From Acidobacteriota bacterium (GTDB lineage: Bacteria; Acidobacteriota; Terriglobia; Terriglobales; Acidobacteriaceae), in NCBI GenBank assembly GCA_023441255.1, contig JAEZPW010000104.1, positions 1 through 64,000 on the forward strand: a stretch of DNA of 64,000 bases, in the 5' to 3' direction. The notes under the pieces are model-generated. The model was not told the DNA's origin, searched no databases, and was given only the letters and a program-made list of their open reading frames with translations. Shown here one piece after another: positions 26,791 to 34,607 of the stretch (positions are counted from its first letter, which is position 1; every line of letters begins with the position of its first letter). The position numbers and the translations under genes are program-made.

Positions 26791-27159
26791 ATGCCTCGCG
26801 TAAAACGTGGAACTAAGCGTCACGCAAAGCGCAAAAAGATATTAGAGCGCGCGAGTGGTTATTTCTTAACGAAGTCGAAGCTGTACAGGTCGGCTAAAGA
26901 GTCCGTCGATCGCGCATTGAATTTCGCGTATGCCGGACGCCGGCAGAAGAAGCGCCAGTACCGCTCGCTGTGGATCGTGCGCATCGCCGCTGCCTGCAAA
27001 CTGAACGGCATCAGCTACAACCGGTTCATCAGCGGCCTGAAGACAGCCGGCATGGACCTGGACCGCAAGATTCTGGCAGACATCGCCGTAGCAGACCCGG
27101 CCGCCTTTACCAGCCTGTGCGAACAGGCGAAGGCCGCGGGCGCTACCGCACAGGCGTAA
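26791..27159 (+). CDS. rplT: 50S ribosomal protein L20
   Basis: This 122-residue protein is needed early in 50S assembly and represses its own operon in many bacteria. [25 protein letters not shown] and [26 protein letters not shown] are canonical. Length is normal. A ribosome-binding site GGAGTG is at 26780-26785. It is followed by a repeat-rich spacer and pheS. Confidence 0.97.
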   Translation: MPRVKRGTKRHAKRKKILERASGYFLTKSKLYRSAKESVDRALNFAYAGRRQKKRQYRSLWIVRIAAACKLNGISYNRFISGLKTAGMDLDRKILADIAVADPAAFTSLCEQAKAAGATAQA

Positions 27160-27177
27160 AACAGAACCAAAAGCATT

Positions 27178-27258
27178 AGCCGCGGATTTACACGGATTTG
27201 CACGGATTGAAACCTGAAGAGTTTTGATTCGCGCTCCTCCGTGTGGATCCGCGGTTTA
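27178..27258. repeat. ACGGATTTGCACGGATT-type repeat upstream of pheS
   Basis: CCGCGGATTTACACGGATT (27180-27198) continues into TGCACGGATT, and an inverted counterpart CCGTGTGGATCCGCGG lies at 27239-27254. Together they can fold into a long imperfect hairpin in the rplT-pheS spacer. A shorter copy lies just after pheS. Confidence 0.65.
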
Positions 27259-27272
27259 CTATTGGGGGGCAA

Positions 27273-28376
27273 ATGCCCACGACATATACAGTTTCGAAGC
27301 TCGAAGATTATTCGCCCGAGGCGCTCGATCGCGCAGCTGCCGAACTCATGCGCGCGCTGGAAGAGGAAGCCGGTTCGCTACAGGACGAAGCGCAGTGGAA
27401 AGAGTTCCGCGACCGCTGGATGGCACGTAAGAACGGCGTCCTGACACAGGTAAACGACCTGTGGCTGAAAGCTGCACCGGGCCCGGCGAAGCGCGACGTC
27501 GGCCAGCGCGTGAATCAGCTTAAGCAGAAGGTGGAGGCCGAAGTCGAGGCGGCACTCGCGAAAGCCCAAGGCGGCGGTGCGGCTTCGAAGCTCGACTCCG
27601 AGCGCATTGACGTCACGCTGCCCGGCATTCGGCGTCCGCTGGGCGTGGAGCACCCGATTCTGCGTACTATGAACGCAATCGTGAAGGTCTTTCGCGATAT
27701 GGGGTATTCGGTGGGCGAAGGGCCGGAGGTCGAGAGCGATTACTACAATTTCGAGTCGCTGAATTTTCCGCCGAACCATCCGGCGCGCGACACGCAGGAC
27801 ACGATCTTCATCAGTGGCCAGGAGTCGCGCCCGCAGCGCGATCGTTTGCTGCTGCGCACGCATACGTCTCCGGTGCAGATACGCACGATGGAGAAGAAGA
27901 AACCGCCGCTGCGCATCGTGATCCCGGGCAAGGTGCACCGGAACGACGCGCCCGACGCGACGCACTCGCCCATGTTCCACCAGGTGGAGGGACTGGCCGT
28001 CGACGAGAACATCACGTTCGGAGACCTTAAGGGCACGCTCGATCACGCGATGAAGGCGTTCTTCGGATCGGCGGTAAAGACGCGTTTTCAGCCGTCATTC
28101 TTCCCTTTCACGGAGCCGAGCGCCGAAGTGGCGATCAGCTGCGTCTTCTGCGGCGGCAAGGGTTGCCGTGTGTGCAAGTACAGCGGCTGGGTGGAACTGC
28201 TGGGCGCGGGCATGGTCGATCCGGCGCTGTATAGCTATGTCGGTTACGACGCGAGCAAGTACAGCGGCTTTGCGTTCGGCATGGGCGTGGAGAGGATCGC
28301 GATGTTCATGTACGGCATCGACGATATCCAGCTCTTCTATCACGGGGATGTGCGGTTTTTGGAGCAGTTCGCGTAA
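27273..28376 (+). CDS. pheS: Phenylalanyl-tRNA synthetase alpha subunit
   Basis: This 367-residue catalytic subunit of the alpha2-beta2 enzyme charges tRNA-Phe. An N-terminal coiled-coil (about 1-95) is followed by the class II core with GYSVGEGPEVESDYYNFESLNFPPNHPARD, VHRNDAPDATHSPMFHQVEGL (motif 2) and GFAFGMGVERIAMFMYGIDDI (motif 3). ATG 27273 has GGGGGGC four bases upstream; a GTG at 27243 is possible but adds ten unconserved residues. Unusually, pheT does not follow directly: a small unknown gene lies between them. Confidence 0.96.
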   Translation: MPTTYTVSKLEDYSPEALDRAAAELMRALEEEAGSLQDEAQWKEFRDRWMARKNGVLTQVNDLWLKAAPGPAKRDVGQRVNQLKQKVEAEVEAALAKAQGGGAASKLDSERIDVTLPGIRRPLGVEHPILRTMNAIVKVFRDMGYSVGEGPEVESDYYNFESLNFPPNHPARDTQDTIFISGQESRPQRDRLLLRTHTSPVQIRTMEKKKPPLRIVIPGKVHRNDAPDATHSPMFHQVEGLAVDENITFGDLKGTLDHAMKAFFGSAVKTRFQPSFFPFTEPSAEVAISCVFCGGKGCRVCKYSGWVELLGAGMVDPALYSYVGYDASKYSGFAFGMGVERIAMFMYGIDDIQLFYHGDVRFLEQFA

Positions 28377-28387
28377 AAACCCGTTCA

Positions 28388-28412
28388 ACACGGATTTGCA
28401 CGGATTGGGACG
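28388..28412. repeat. Second copy of the ACGGATTTGCACGGATT repeat
   Basis: ACACGGATTTGCACGGATT lies 12 bp after the pheS stop and is identical to part of 27189-27210, so pheS is bracketed by direct copies. Confidence 0.65.
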
Positions 28413-28432
28413 GATCAGAGACAAAGGAAGTA

Positions 28433-28894
28433 ATGACTCTCGAAGAGATATCACAGTCGCTTCCCAACGGCTTCCATGACGCGGAAGTGCGTCGAATCGT
28501 GCTCGACTATTCGAAGCGGACGATGGAAATGGAAGCGGATGTCTGGGTTGGGACGATGAAAAGCCCGCCAGAAACGCGGGAGGCTTACCGTTTAGCCAGA
28601 CTAACTGTTTCTGGTTTGCTGTTCTGTGCTATTGATCAACCCGGGGTAGCGGCGCGCGTCGACGACGTGCCGACAGTCGACGATATCGAGACGATGAAGG
28701 CTGCACCTGATCCGACGGGATACTGTGCATGGTCGACGCCCGAAGCTATTACGCTTCGCCCGGAGCTGCGAAGCTCCATGCCAGCCGGCACGTTCCTCCA
28801 CACGTTTTACGTATTTGATTGGTACAGCTACATCCATGTCGCTGCCGAGAATGCAGAACTGGAGTGGTTAACACCTGTGAGCTACAGAGAATGA
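28433..28894 (+). CDS. Uncharacterised protein between pheS and pheT
   Basis: This is a 153-residue soluble, acidic protein without a signal peptide, membrane segment or motif that I recognise. The N-terminus (LPNGFHDAEVRRIVLDYSKRTMEMEADVWVG) resembles small conserved proteins of unknown function that start with a FHDA segment. GGAAG at 28424-28428 is a plausible ribosome-binding site. Its stop overlaps the pheT start as ATGA, so the two are translationally coupled. Codons 105-117 run through an imperfect repeat (GAAGCTATTACGCTTC, GGAGCTGCGAAGCTCC), suggesting repeat invasion here also. A role linked to the synthetase is possible but not shown. Confidence 0.75.
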   Translation: MTLEEISQSLPNGFHDAEVRRIVLDYSKRTMEMEADVWVGTMKSPPETREAYRLARLTVSGLLFCAIDQPGVAARVDDVPTVDDIETMKAAPDPTGYCAWSTPEAITLRPELRSSMPAGTFLHTFYVFDWYSYIHVAAENAELEWLTPVSYRE

Positions 28895-31113
28895 AGATTT
28901 CACCTGCTTGGCTTCGCGATTTTGTTGATTTGAGAGTGGACGAGCTTCAGCTCGCCCGTGATTTGACGATGCATGGCATCGCCGTTGAGGGAATAAGCGG
29001 CGAGGGCAAGGACACGGTGTACGAAGTTGAGTTCACCGCCAACCGTCCGGATGCGATGAACCATTACGGCGTGGCGCGTGAGTGCTCGGCGATCTACGAC
29101 GTTGATCTGAAGGGAATCAAAATTCCCACCCTTGGCTACGCCAAGGATGGGGCACCCTCCGGATCCGCGGAGATACCTGCATTCCCCATCATCATCGAGG
29201 ACGCGCAGGGGTGTGCGCGGTATACGGCACGGGTAATTCGTGGAGTGAAGATCGGTGTGTCGCCGGAGCGGATCGTGAAGCGGCTGGAGTCGGTGGAGCA
29301 GCGTTCGATCAACAATGCCGCGGATGCCAGCAATTACGTGCTTTGGGAGATGGGTCATCCGACGCATGCGTTTGATCTGGACAAGCTGGAGGGCGGGAAG
29401 ATCATAGTTCGGCGCGCGAACGACGGTGAAGTTCTGCGGACGCTGGATGGCGTTGAGCGCAAGCTGTCGAAGGACGACTTGGTGATCGCGGACGCAGTGA
29501 AGCCTGTGGCGCTGGCAGGCGTAATGGGCGGCTTCGACTCGATGATCACCGAGTTCACGAAGAACATTCTGATCGAGTCGGCGTGGTTTGATCCGGGTTC
29601 GGTGCGCAAGACGGCAAAGCGGCAGGGACTGCATACGGACGCCTCGCACCGGTTCGAACGTGGAGCGGATTACGCGGCTACGTCGCTCGCTTGCGATCGC
29701 GTTTCGCAGTTGATCCTGGAATCTGCCGGTGGGCAGATTGAAGGAGGCCAGATTGATGCCGTGGCGCGGAAGATTGCGCCTGCGCCGGTTGCGCTGCATC
29801 ATTCCGAGGTGAAGCGCATTTTGGGCGAGGATATTGCTGATGTTGAGATCGAGCGCATTTTGCGGCGCCTCGGATTCAGTTTGCTAGCCGGAAAGCTCGG
29901 AGACGGCGCTTTGGCCCGTCCTGATGCCGGGCGCGGCGAGAAAGTGCGGGACGGGGCACAGCCCCGTCCCCACACAAGCATTGCGACGACCGGTTCCGGC
30001 GGCGCTCATGCGGCGGTGGCGGAAGAGGTTGCGGACTGGACGGTGCAGATCCCGACGTGGCGGTTGGATGTGGAACGCGAGATCGATGTGATCGAGGAGA
30101 TCGCGCGCATCTGGGGCTACGACAAGTTCCCGAACACGCTACCTGAGTTTGCCGGGGCCGTTGAGGATCTACCGGATGCGGCGAAGGACGCGAAAGTACG
30201 CTCCACACTGCTGGCGCTTGGCTATGACGAGGCGATGTCGCTGACTTTCATTCCGAAGGCGGACGCGCAGGCGTTCACGGGCGCAGCTCCGGTCGAGATT
30301 GCGAACCCGCTGAGTGAAGAGGCGGCGTTTATGCGGACGTCGCTGGTTCCGGGCATGTTGGACATGCTTGCTTACAACCTCAATCGAGACACGGCTGATG
30401 TACGGCTGTTTGAGGCCGGCAACATCTACGAGCGAGTGGGCGAGCGCACGGAAGAGCACGAGCGCGTGTGCCTGGGTGCGACCGCGTCGGCTCTGACGGC
30501 CGAAGTTCCGCAGCAGGCGATGCTGGACATGAGCAAGAGCGAGAACGCACACGCTCTTGAAGCTTTCCGCGCGTTCAAGGGCGACATCGAAGACCTGCTC
30601 GCACGCTTTTCGTATCGTTCGCTCTACTACGACGAGCACGCGGCAGAGTTCTTCCATCCGGGACGCTCGGCGCGTGCTGTGATGGACGGCACGACCGTGG
30701 CGCGGTTCGGACAGATTCATCCGGACGTGGCAGCGGGACGCAAGCTGAAGCAAGACGTGTACGTGGCCGAGATTTACCTGAACCGGCTGTATGAGCGAGA
30801 ACTGCGCGAACCGAAGTATACGCGCATTCCGCGCTTCCCTGCTGTAGACCGAGACTTCTCGTTCATATTCCCGAACGAGGTGACGTTCGAACGTATTCGC
30901 ACGCAGATCGACGCGCTGCATCTGGCTGAACTGCGCGGCTTCACTCCGGTCGAGATTTTCCGGGGCGGAGCGATTCCGGCCGGGAAGTATTCGGTGCTGT
31001 TGCGGGCCGAGTTCCAATCGGCCGAGCGCACGCTGACAGACGAAGAAGTTGCGGCGTGGGCGGCGCAGATGGTAAAAGCGCTCGGCGCGATCGGGGGAAC
31101 GCAGAGGGCGTGA
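28891..31113 (+). CDS. pheT: Phenylalanyl-tRNA synthetase beta subunit, shortened N-terminus and repeat inserts
   Basis: This 740-residue beta subunit of PheRS starts at ATG 28891, overlapping the upstream stop. The usual tRNA-binding OB domain (about 110 residues after residue 40) is absent: the sequence runs from MHGIAVEG straight to VEFTANRPDAMNHYGVARE. The B3/B4 editing region (HAFDLDKL, ALAGVMGG), B5 (WTVQIPTWRLDVEREIDVIEEIARIWGYD) and the C-terminal FDX-ACB domain are present. Two apparent inserts are encoded by palindromic repeats: residues about 79-91 (TLGYAKDGAPSG) and about 335-385, which contains DGAQPRPHT. Both leave the frame intact. Function is probably retained because the inserts fall at domain borders. 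Confidence 0.93.
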   Translation: MKISPAWLRDFVDLRVDELQLARDLTMHGIAVEGISGEGKDTVYEVEFTANRPDAMNHYGVARECSAIYDVDLKGIKIPTLGYAKDGAPSGSAEIPAFPIIIEDAQGCARYTARVIRGVKIGVSPERIVKRLESVEQRSINNAADASNYVLWEMGHPTHAFDLDKLEGGKIIVRRANDGEVLRTLDGVERKLSKDDLVIADAVKPVALAGVMGGFDSMITEFTKNILIESAWFDPGSVRKTAKRQGLHTDASHRFERGADYAATSLACDRVSQLILESAGGQIEGGQIDAVARKIAPAPVALHHSEVKRILGEDIADVEIERILRRLGFSLLAGKLGDGALARPDAGRGEKVRDGAQPRPHTSIATTGSGGAHAAVAEEVADWTVQIPTWRLDVEREIDVIEEIARIWGYDKFPNTLPEFAGAVEDLPDAAKDAKVRSTLLALGYDEAMSLTFIPKADAQAFTGAAPVEIANPLSEEAAFMRTSLVPGMLDMLAYNLNRDTADVRLFEAGNIYERVGERTEEHERVCLGATASALTAEVPQQAMLDMSKSENAHALEAFRAFKGDIEDLLARFSYRSLYYDEHAAEFFHPGRSARAVMDGTTVARFGQIHPDVAAGRKLKQDVYVAEIYLNRLYERELREPKYTRIPRFPAVDRDFSFIFPNEVTFERIRTQIDALHLAELRGFTPVEIFRGGAIPAGKYSVLLRAEFQSAERTLTDEEVAAWAAQMVKALGAIGGTQRA
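29125..29156. repeat. Hairpin repeat inside pheT (GGGGCACC type)
   Basis: Arms CCTTGGC and GCCAAGG surround TAC, flanked by CCCA and TGGGGCACC. It is read in frame as PTLGYAKDGAPS. Confidence 0.7.
29948..29970. repeat. GACGGGGCACAGCCCCGTC palindrome inside pheT, copy 6
   Basis: A perfect copy including the CACACAAG tail, read in frame as DGAQPRPHTS within a low-complexity insert of the beta subunit. Confidence 0.85.
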
Positions 31114-31239
31114 GATGGCTGTGAGCTTTGAGCTCTGGGCTGTGGGACCTGGACACCGAGTACGCAGGCCTCACTCCCGTAGCTCATACCCTACAACTCA
31201 GAGCGCTTCTTGGTACAATGCGCGACTCAGGAGTCTGCC

Positions 31240-32379
31240 ATGCCTGTTTCGCGACGACGATTTCTCGCCACTGCTGCGGTTGGAACCGCGGCCGCTGTGA
31301 TCATCGAGTTCCCTGCCCTGGATGCTGCCGGAAGGACGATGCCCGCGGCTCATGCTGCACAAGAGGCCAGTGCGGCGGCCGCGCCGATCATCCTGAGCAA
31401 CAATGAGAATGCTTACGGTCCGCTGCCGAGCATGGCAGCGTCGATGCGCGACGCGCTGACAGTGTCGAACCGGTACCCTGATTCGCAATACGACGCGTTC
31501 GTGGAGGCGGTCGCGAAACATCATGCGGTGCGACGCGACGAGGTGATCGCGGGCAACGGCTCCACCGAGATACTTCGGATCGCTGTGGATGCCTTTACAG
31601 GGCCACAGCGCAGCTTGGTAATGGCAGCCCCGACATTTGAGGCGGCCGCGTTCTACGCGAAAAGGAACTCGGTGCAAGTCGTGCCGGTGCCGTTGACCAG
31701 CAGCTTCGAGCACGATCTGGATGCGATGGCCGCAGCGGCGCGCAACGGCGGCGGCCTAGTGTACATATGTAACCCGAACAATCCCACCGCCACGCTGACT
31801 GGGCGATCGCGGTTGGAAGCATTCATGAAGGCGCTGCCGGAGACGGTATACGTCGTCGTAGACGAGGCATACCACGACTTTGCGGTGGGTTCGCCGCAAT
31901 ATGTATCTTTTCTCGACCAGCGCGTTGACGATCCCCGCCTTATTGTTGCGCGCACGTTCTCGAAAGTGTATGGCATCGCGGGCCTGCGGATCGGCTACGG
32001 AATCGCGCAGAAGGACACGATCGAGCGCATGCGCCCTCACCAGCTCTTCGACAATCTCAACATGGTTGCCGTACAGGCGGCCGTCACGGGAATGGCAGAC
32101 GTTAACGGAGTGCGGTCGGCGGCGGCGCGCATTGCGGCGGACCGTGCCGAGTTCATGAAACAGGCGAGTGCGCGTGGCCTGAATCCGATGCCGTCGTATA
32201 CGAACTTCGTCATGATGGATTCGCCATTGCCAACGGCTCAGGCAATCGATTTCTTCAAACAGCGTGGCATAGCGATCGGACGCGACTTTCATTACGGTCA
32301 GCGGGTGAGGATCTCACTGGGAAAGCCGGAGGAGATGACTGCGTTCTGGCGAGCGTGGGATCGAATGAACCAGGCGTGA
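31240..32379 (+). CDS. Tat-exported class I/II aminotransferase (HisC-like)
   Basis: This 379-residue PLP enzyme resembles histidinol-phosphate aminotransferase but carries a twin-arginine signal (MPVSRRRFLATAAVGTAAAV, followed by an AHA site near residue 39). Fold markers are NNENAYGP, NGSTEILRIAVDAF, CNPNNPTAT and FSKVYGIAGLRIGYG with PLP lysine Lys242. ATG 31240 has CAGGAG at 31228-31233. A cytosolic HisC would not need export, so a periplasmic substrate, perhaps an amino acid or amine, is implied. It stands alone between pheT and the glutamine synthetase gene. A TACAAT at 31214-31219 may be its -10 box. Confidence 0.9.
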   Translation: MPVSRRRFLATAAVGTAAAVIIEFPALDAAGRTMPAAHAAQEASAAAAPIILSNNENAYGPLPSMAASMRDALTVSNRYPDSQYDAFVEAVAKHHAVRRDEVIAGNGSTEILRIAVDAFTGPQRSLVMAAPTFEAAAFYAKRNSVQVVPVPLTSSFEHDLDAMAAAARNGGGLVYICNPNNPTATLTGRSRLEAFMKALPETVYVVVDEAYHDFAVGSPQYVSFLDQRVDDPRLIVARTFSKVYGIAGLRIGYGIAQKDTIERMRPHQLFDNLNMVAVQAAVTGMADVNGVRSAAARIAADRAEFMKQASARGLNPMPSYTNFVMMDSPLPTAQAIDFFKQRGIAIGRDFHYGQRVRISLGKPEEMTAFWRAWDRMNQA

Positions 32380-32506
32380 AAGGACACAGGTAGCCGGCAA
32401 ATTCTGTTTCTTACCTCCGGAAGTGATGTCGGCACTTGTCACTGAGGCGGTTTCACGATACAAATCCCGGTTTGCCCTAAATACTTTTTGGTGCAGGACG
32501 GGCCTT

Positions 32507-34054
32507 ATGCCGGCTTACGAACAAACGTACGCACTCACAAATCCCATTTCCCTGATCGTGGATAAGCCACGCCAGGAGTTCACTCGCGAGGACCTGCTCA
32601 AAGTCATCGAAACGCAACAGGTCGAGCGCATAACGTTTCACTACACGGGACTGGACGGCAAGTTCAAGGAATTGAAGATCCCCGTCCCGGACCGCTACCA
32701 GGCAGAGCGGATCCTGGCGGACGGTGAGCGCGTAGATGGGTCCTCCCTGTTCAAGGGGATCGTGGACACGGAGCTTTCCGATCTCTACGTGGTACCCCTG
32801 TACAAGTCTGCGTTCCTGGACCCGTTCGAAGAGAAGAGCCTTCACCTTGCGTGCCGGTATCTGACGCGTCACGGGTGCATGGCGCCGTTCGCGCCGGATA
32901 CGATCCTGCACAACGCGGCACAAATGTTTACCGCGAACACGGGCTTTGAACTTTATGCGCTGGGCGAGCTTGAGTTCTTCCTGCTGACGGAGAACTTGTC
33001 CCCGATCTTTCCGGCGGCAAATCAGCGCGCGTATCACTCATCGGGACCGTTCCTGAAGACCGGCCAGATCCTCAACGAGATGGTCAGGTACCTGACCCAG
33101 ATCACCGGTGCGATCAAGTACGCGCACAGCGAAGTAGGGTGCATCGGCAGCGTTCGCAGCGATCTGGAGGAGATCAAGGGCAAAACGGCGGAGCAGTTGG
33201 AGATTGAATTCCTGCCTACGCCCATCGAGGAGACGGGCGATAACCTGGTACTCGCAAGATGGCTGATTCGCAATGTGGCGTACCGACACGGCTGCGTTGC
33301 AACGTTTGCGCCGAAGATCGAAGAAGGCGTCGCCGGGAATGGCATGCACATACATATGGCCGTGATGAAGAATGGCCGTAACCGCATGACTGACGATGAC
33401 GGGAACCTGTCGCTTGAAGCGAAGGAAGTGATCGGCGGCTTGTGTACTTACGCTGACTCACTCACTGCGTTCGGCAACACGGTTTCGTCGGCTTACTTGA
33501 GGCTGGTCCCGAACCAGGAGGCCCCAACGCGGGTGTGCTGGAGTGACATGAACCGCAGTGCAATGATCCGCGTGCCGCTCGGCTGGTCCAAGGTGGATAA
33601 CCTGGCGGGGGCGCTGAATCCGCAGCAGAAAGATGGGTTCCGCGAAGTGGAAGGACGGCAGACGGTGGAGTTGCGAACTCCGGACGGAAGTGCGATCGTT
33701 CACCTGCTGCTTGCTGGAATCACCATGGCGGCAGAATGGGGTCTGACGCACGGCGAGTCGTTGGAACTGGCGCGGAAGCTGTATGTCCGTGGCAACATCT
33801 TTCAGGACCAGGAACTGCTCCAGAAGCTGAGTGCTCTGCCCCGGAGCTGCGTGGAATCTTCGAGTCTTCTTCAAAGAAAGCGCGAGCTCTATGAACGCGG
33901 GGACGTGTTCCCCGCCAGTGTGATCGATTATGTAAGCAGGCTACTGAAGGCCGAGAATGACGACGGCATGAACGAACGCTTGATCGACATGCCGGCGGAC
34001 GACCGGTTGCACGAGACGCGCAAGATCATGCACAAGGACCTGCACAGGCACTGA
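32507..34054 (+). CDS. Glutamine synthetase family protein
   Basis: This 515-residue type I glutamine-synthetase-fold enzyme joins ammonia or an amine to glutamate using ATP. The N-terminal beta-grasp region (ERITFHYTGLDGKFKELKIPVPDRY, DGSSLFKG) and the catalytic domain (GELEFFL, GNGMHIHMAVMKNG, RLVPNQEAPTRVCWSDMNRSAMIRVP, EVEGRQTVELRTPD) are clear. It is longer than canonical GlnA (about 470) and diverges at the C-terminus, where the adenylylation-loop motif NLYDLPPEE is replaced by other sequence, so a GlnA-related gamma-glutamyl ligase is also possible. ATG 32507 has AGGACGGG upstream. It is followed by a hairpin without T-run. Confidence 0.88.
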   Translation: MPAYEQTYALTNPISLIVDKPRQEFTREDLLKVIETQQVERITFHYTGLDGKFKELKIPVPDRYQAERILADGERVDGSSLFKGIVDTELSDLYVVPLYKSAFLDPFEEKSLHLACRYLTRHGCMAPFAPDTILHNAAQMFTANTGFELYALGELEFFLLTENLSPIFPAANQRAYHSSGPFLKTGQILNEMVRYLTQITGAIKYAHSEVGCIGSVRSDLEEIKGKTAEQLEIEFLPTPIEETGDNLVLARWLIRNVAYRHGCVATFAPKIEEGVAGNGMHIHMAVMKNGRNRMTDDDGNLSLEAKEVIGGLCTYADSLTAFGNTVSSAYLRLVPNQEAPTRVCWSDMNRSAMIRVPLGWSKVDNLAGALNPQQKDGFREVEGRQTVELRTPDGSAIVHLLLAGITMAAEWGLTHGESLELARKLYVRGNIFQDQELLQKLSALPRSCVESSSLLQRKRELYERGDVFPASVIDYVSRLLKAENDDGMNERLIDMPADDRLHETRKIMHKDLHRH

Positions 34055-34078
34055 TCGACAAGCTAACTTCTCGGTTTG

Positions 34079-34109
34079 GGGCGGTGAGTCAATCCCGGGC
34101 TCGCCGCCC
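34079..34109 (+). terminator. Possible terminator after glutamine synthetase gene
   Basis: GGGCGGTGAG (34079-34088) pairs with CTCGCCGCCC (34100-34109) with one wobble. There is no proper T-tract, so this is weak support. Confidence 0.4.
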
Positions 34110-34231
34110 TGCTGTTTGTGAGTGGTTGCTGCTGCGGTGGGGAGCTGTCCGCCATTGATGATCGGTGTCGTGAGAAGTGGGTTCCCGTAACCAGCGCGAG
34201 TGAACCATTCGGCATCTCTATAACGGACACC

Positions 34232-34399
34232 ATGGATGTCGAGAAGACAATTTCCGAAATAGAGTGGCTGGAACAACTCTACTCACTCCCCGACAGAAGG
34301 GCCATGACGCCGGCGGAACGTACTGCGGTCAACCGCAAGCATGACGAAACATACGCCCAGAATCCCTGGTTTCGGCTATGGAAGAGATATGGCGTGTAG
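34232..34399 (+). CDS. Small uncharacterised protein
   Basis: This is a 55-residue protein from ATG 34232. It is highly charged and predicted helical (MDVEKTISEIEWLEQLYSLPD, then HDETYAQNPWFRLWKRYGV). The upstream extension to 34118 is unlikely because of its composition (MSGCCCGGEL). The pattern looks like a genuine small protein rather than a shadow, but I cannot assign a family. The 208 bp between it and the AAA+ gene hold nothing convincing. Confidence 0.5.
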   Translation: MDVEKTISEIEWLEQLYSLPDRRAMTPAERTAVNRKHDETYAQNPWFRLWKRYGV

Positions 34400-34607
34400 C
34401 AGCTGCAAAGGCCTGCAACGCGAGGGTTCACGCAAACTGGGGAAGCGACGAAGACAACTTTTTGCGCGTTTGTGGAGAGCAGTTTGGTCTATTCGCGCAC
34501 CTGCAGGACAGACTAGCTGGAACAAAGAACAAGATGCTCAGGGCAAGGGATCTGGGACCGGAAACGCAGGCAAATATGGTCGGCTCTCATTGATTTACTG
34601 CATCTTG

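Noticed and set aside
34378..34593. 71-residue frame before the AAA+ gene
   Set aside because: It overlaps the better 55-residue gene, has no ribosome-binding site and no recognisable pattern.
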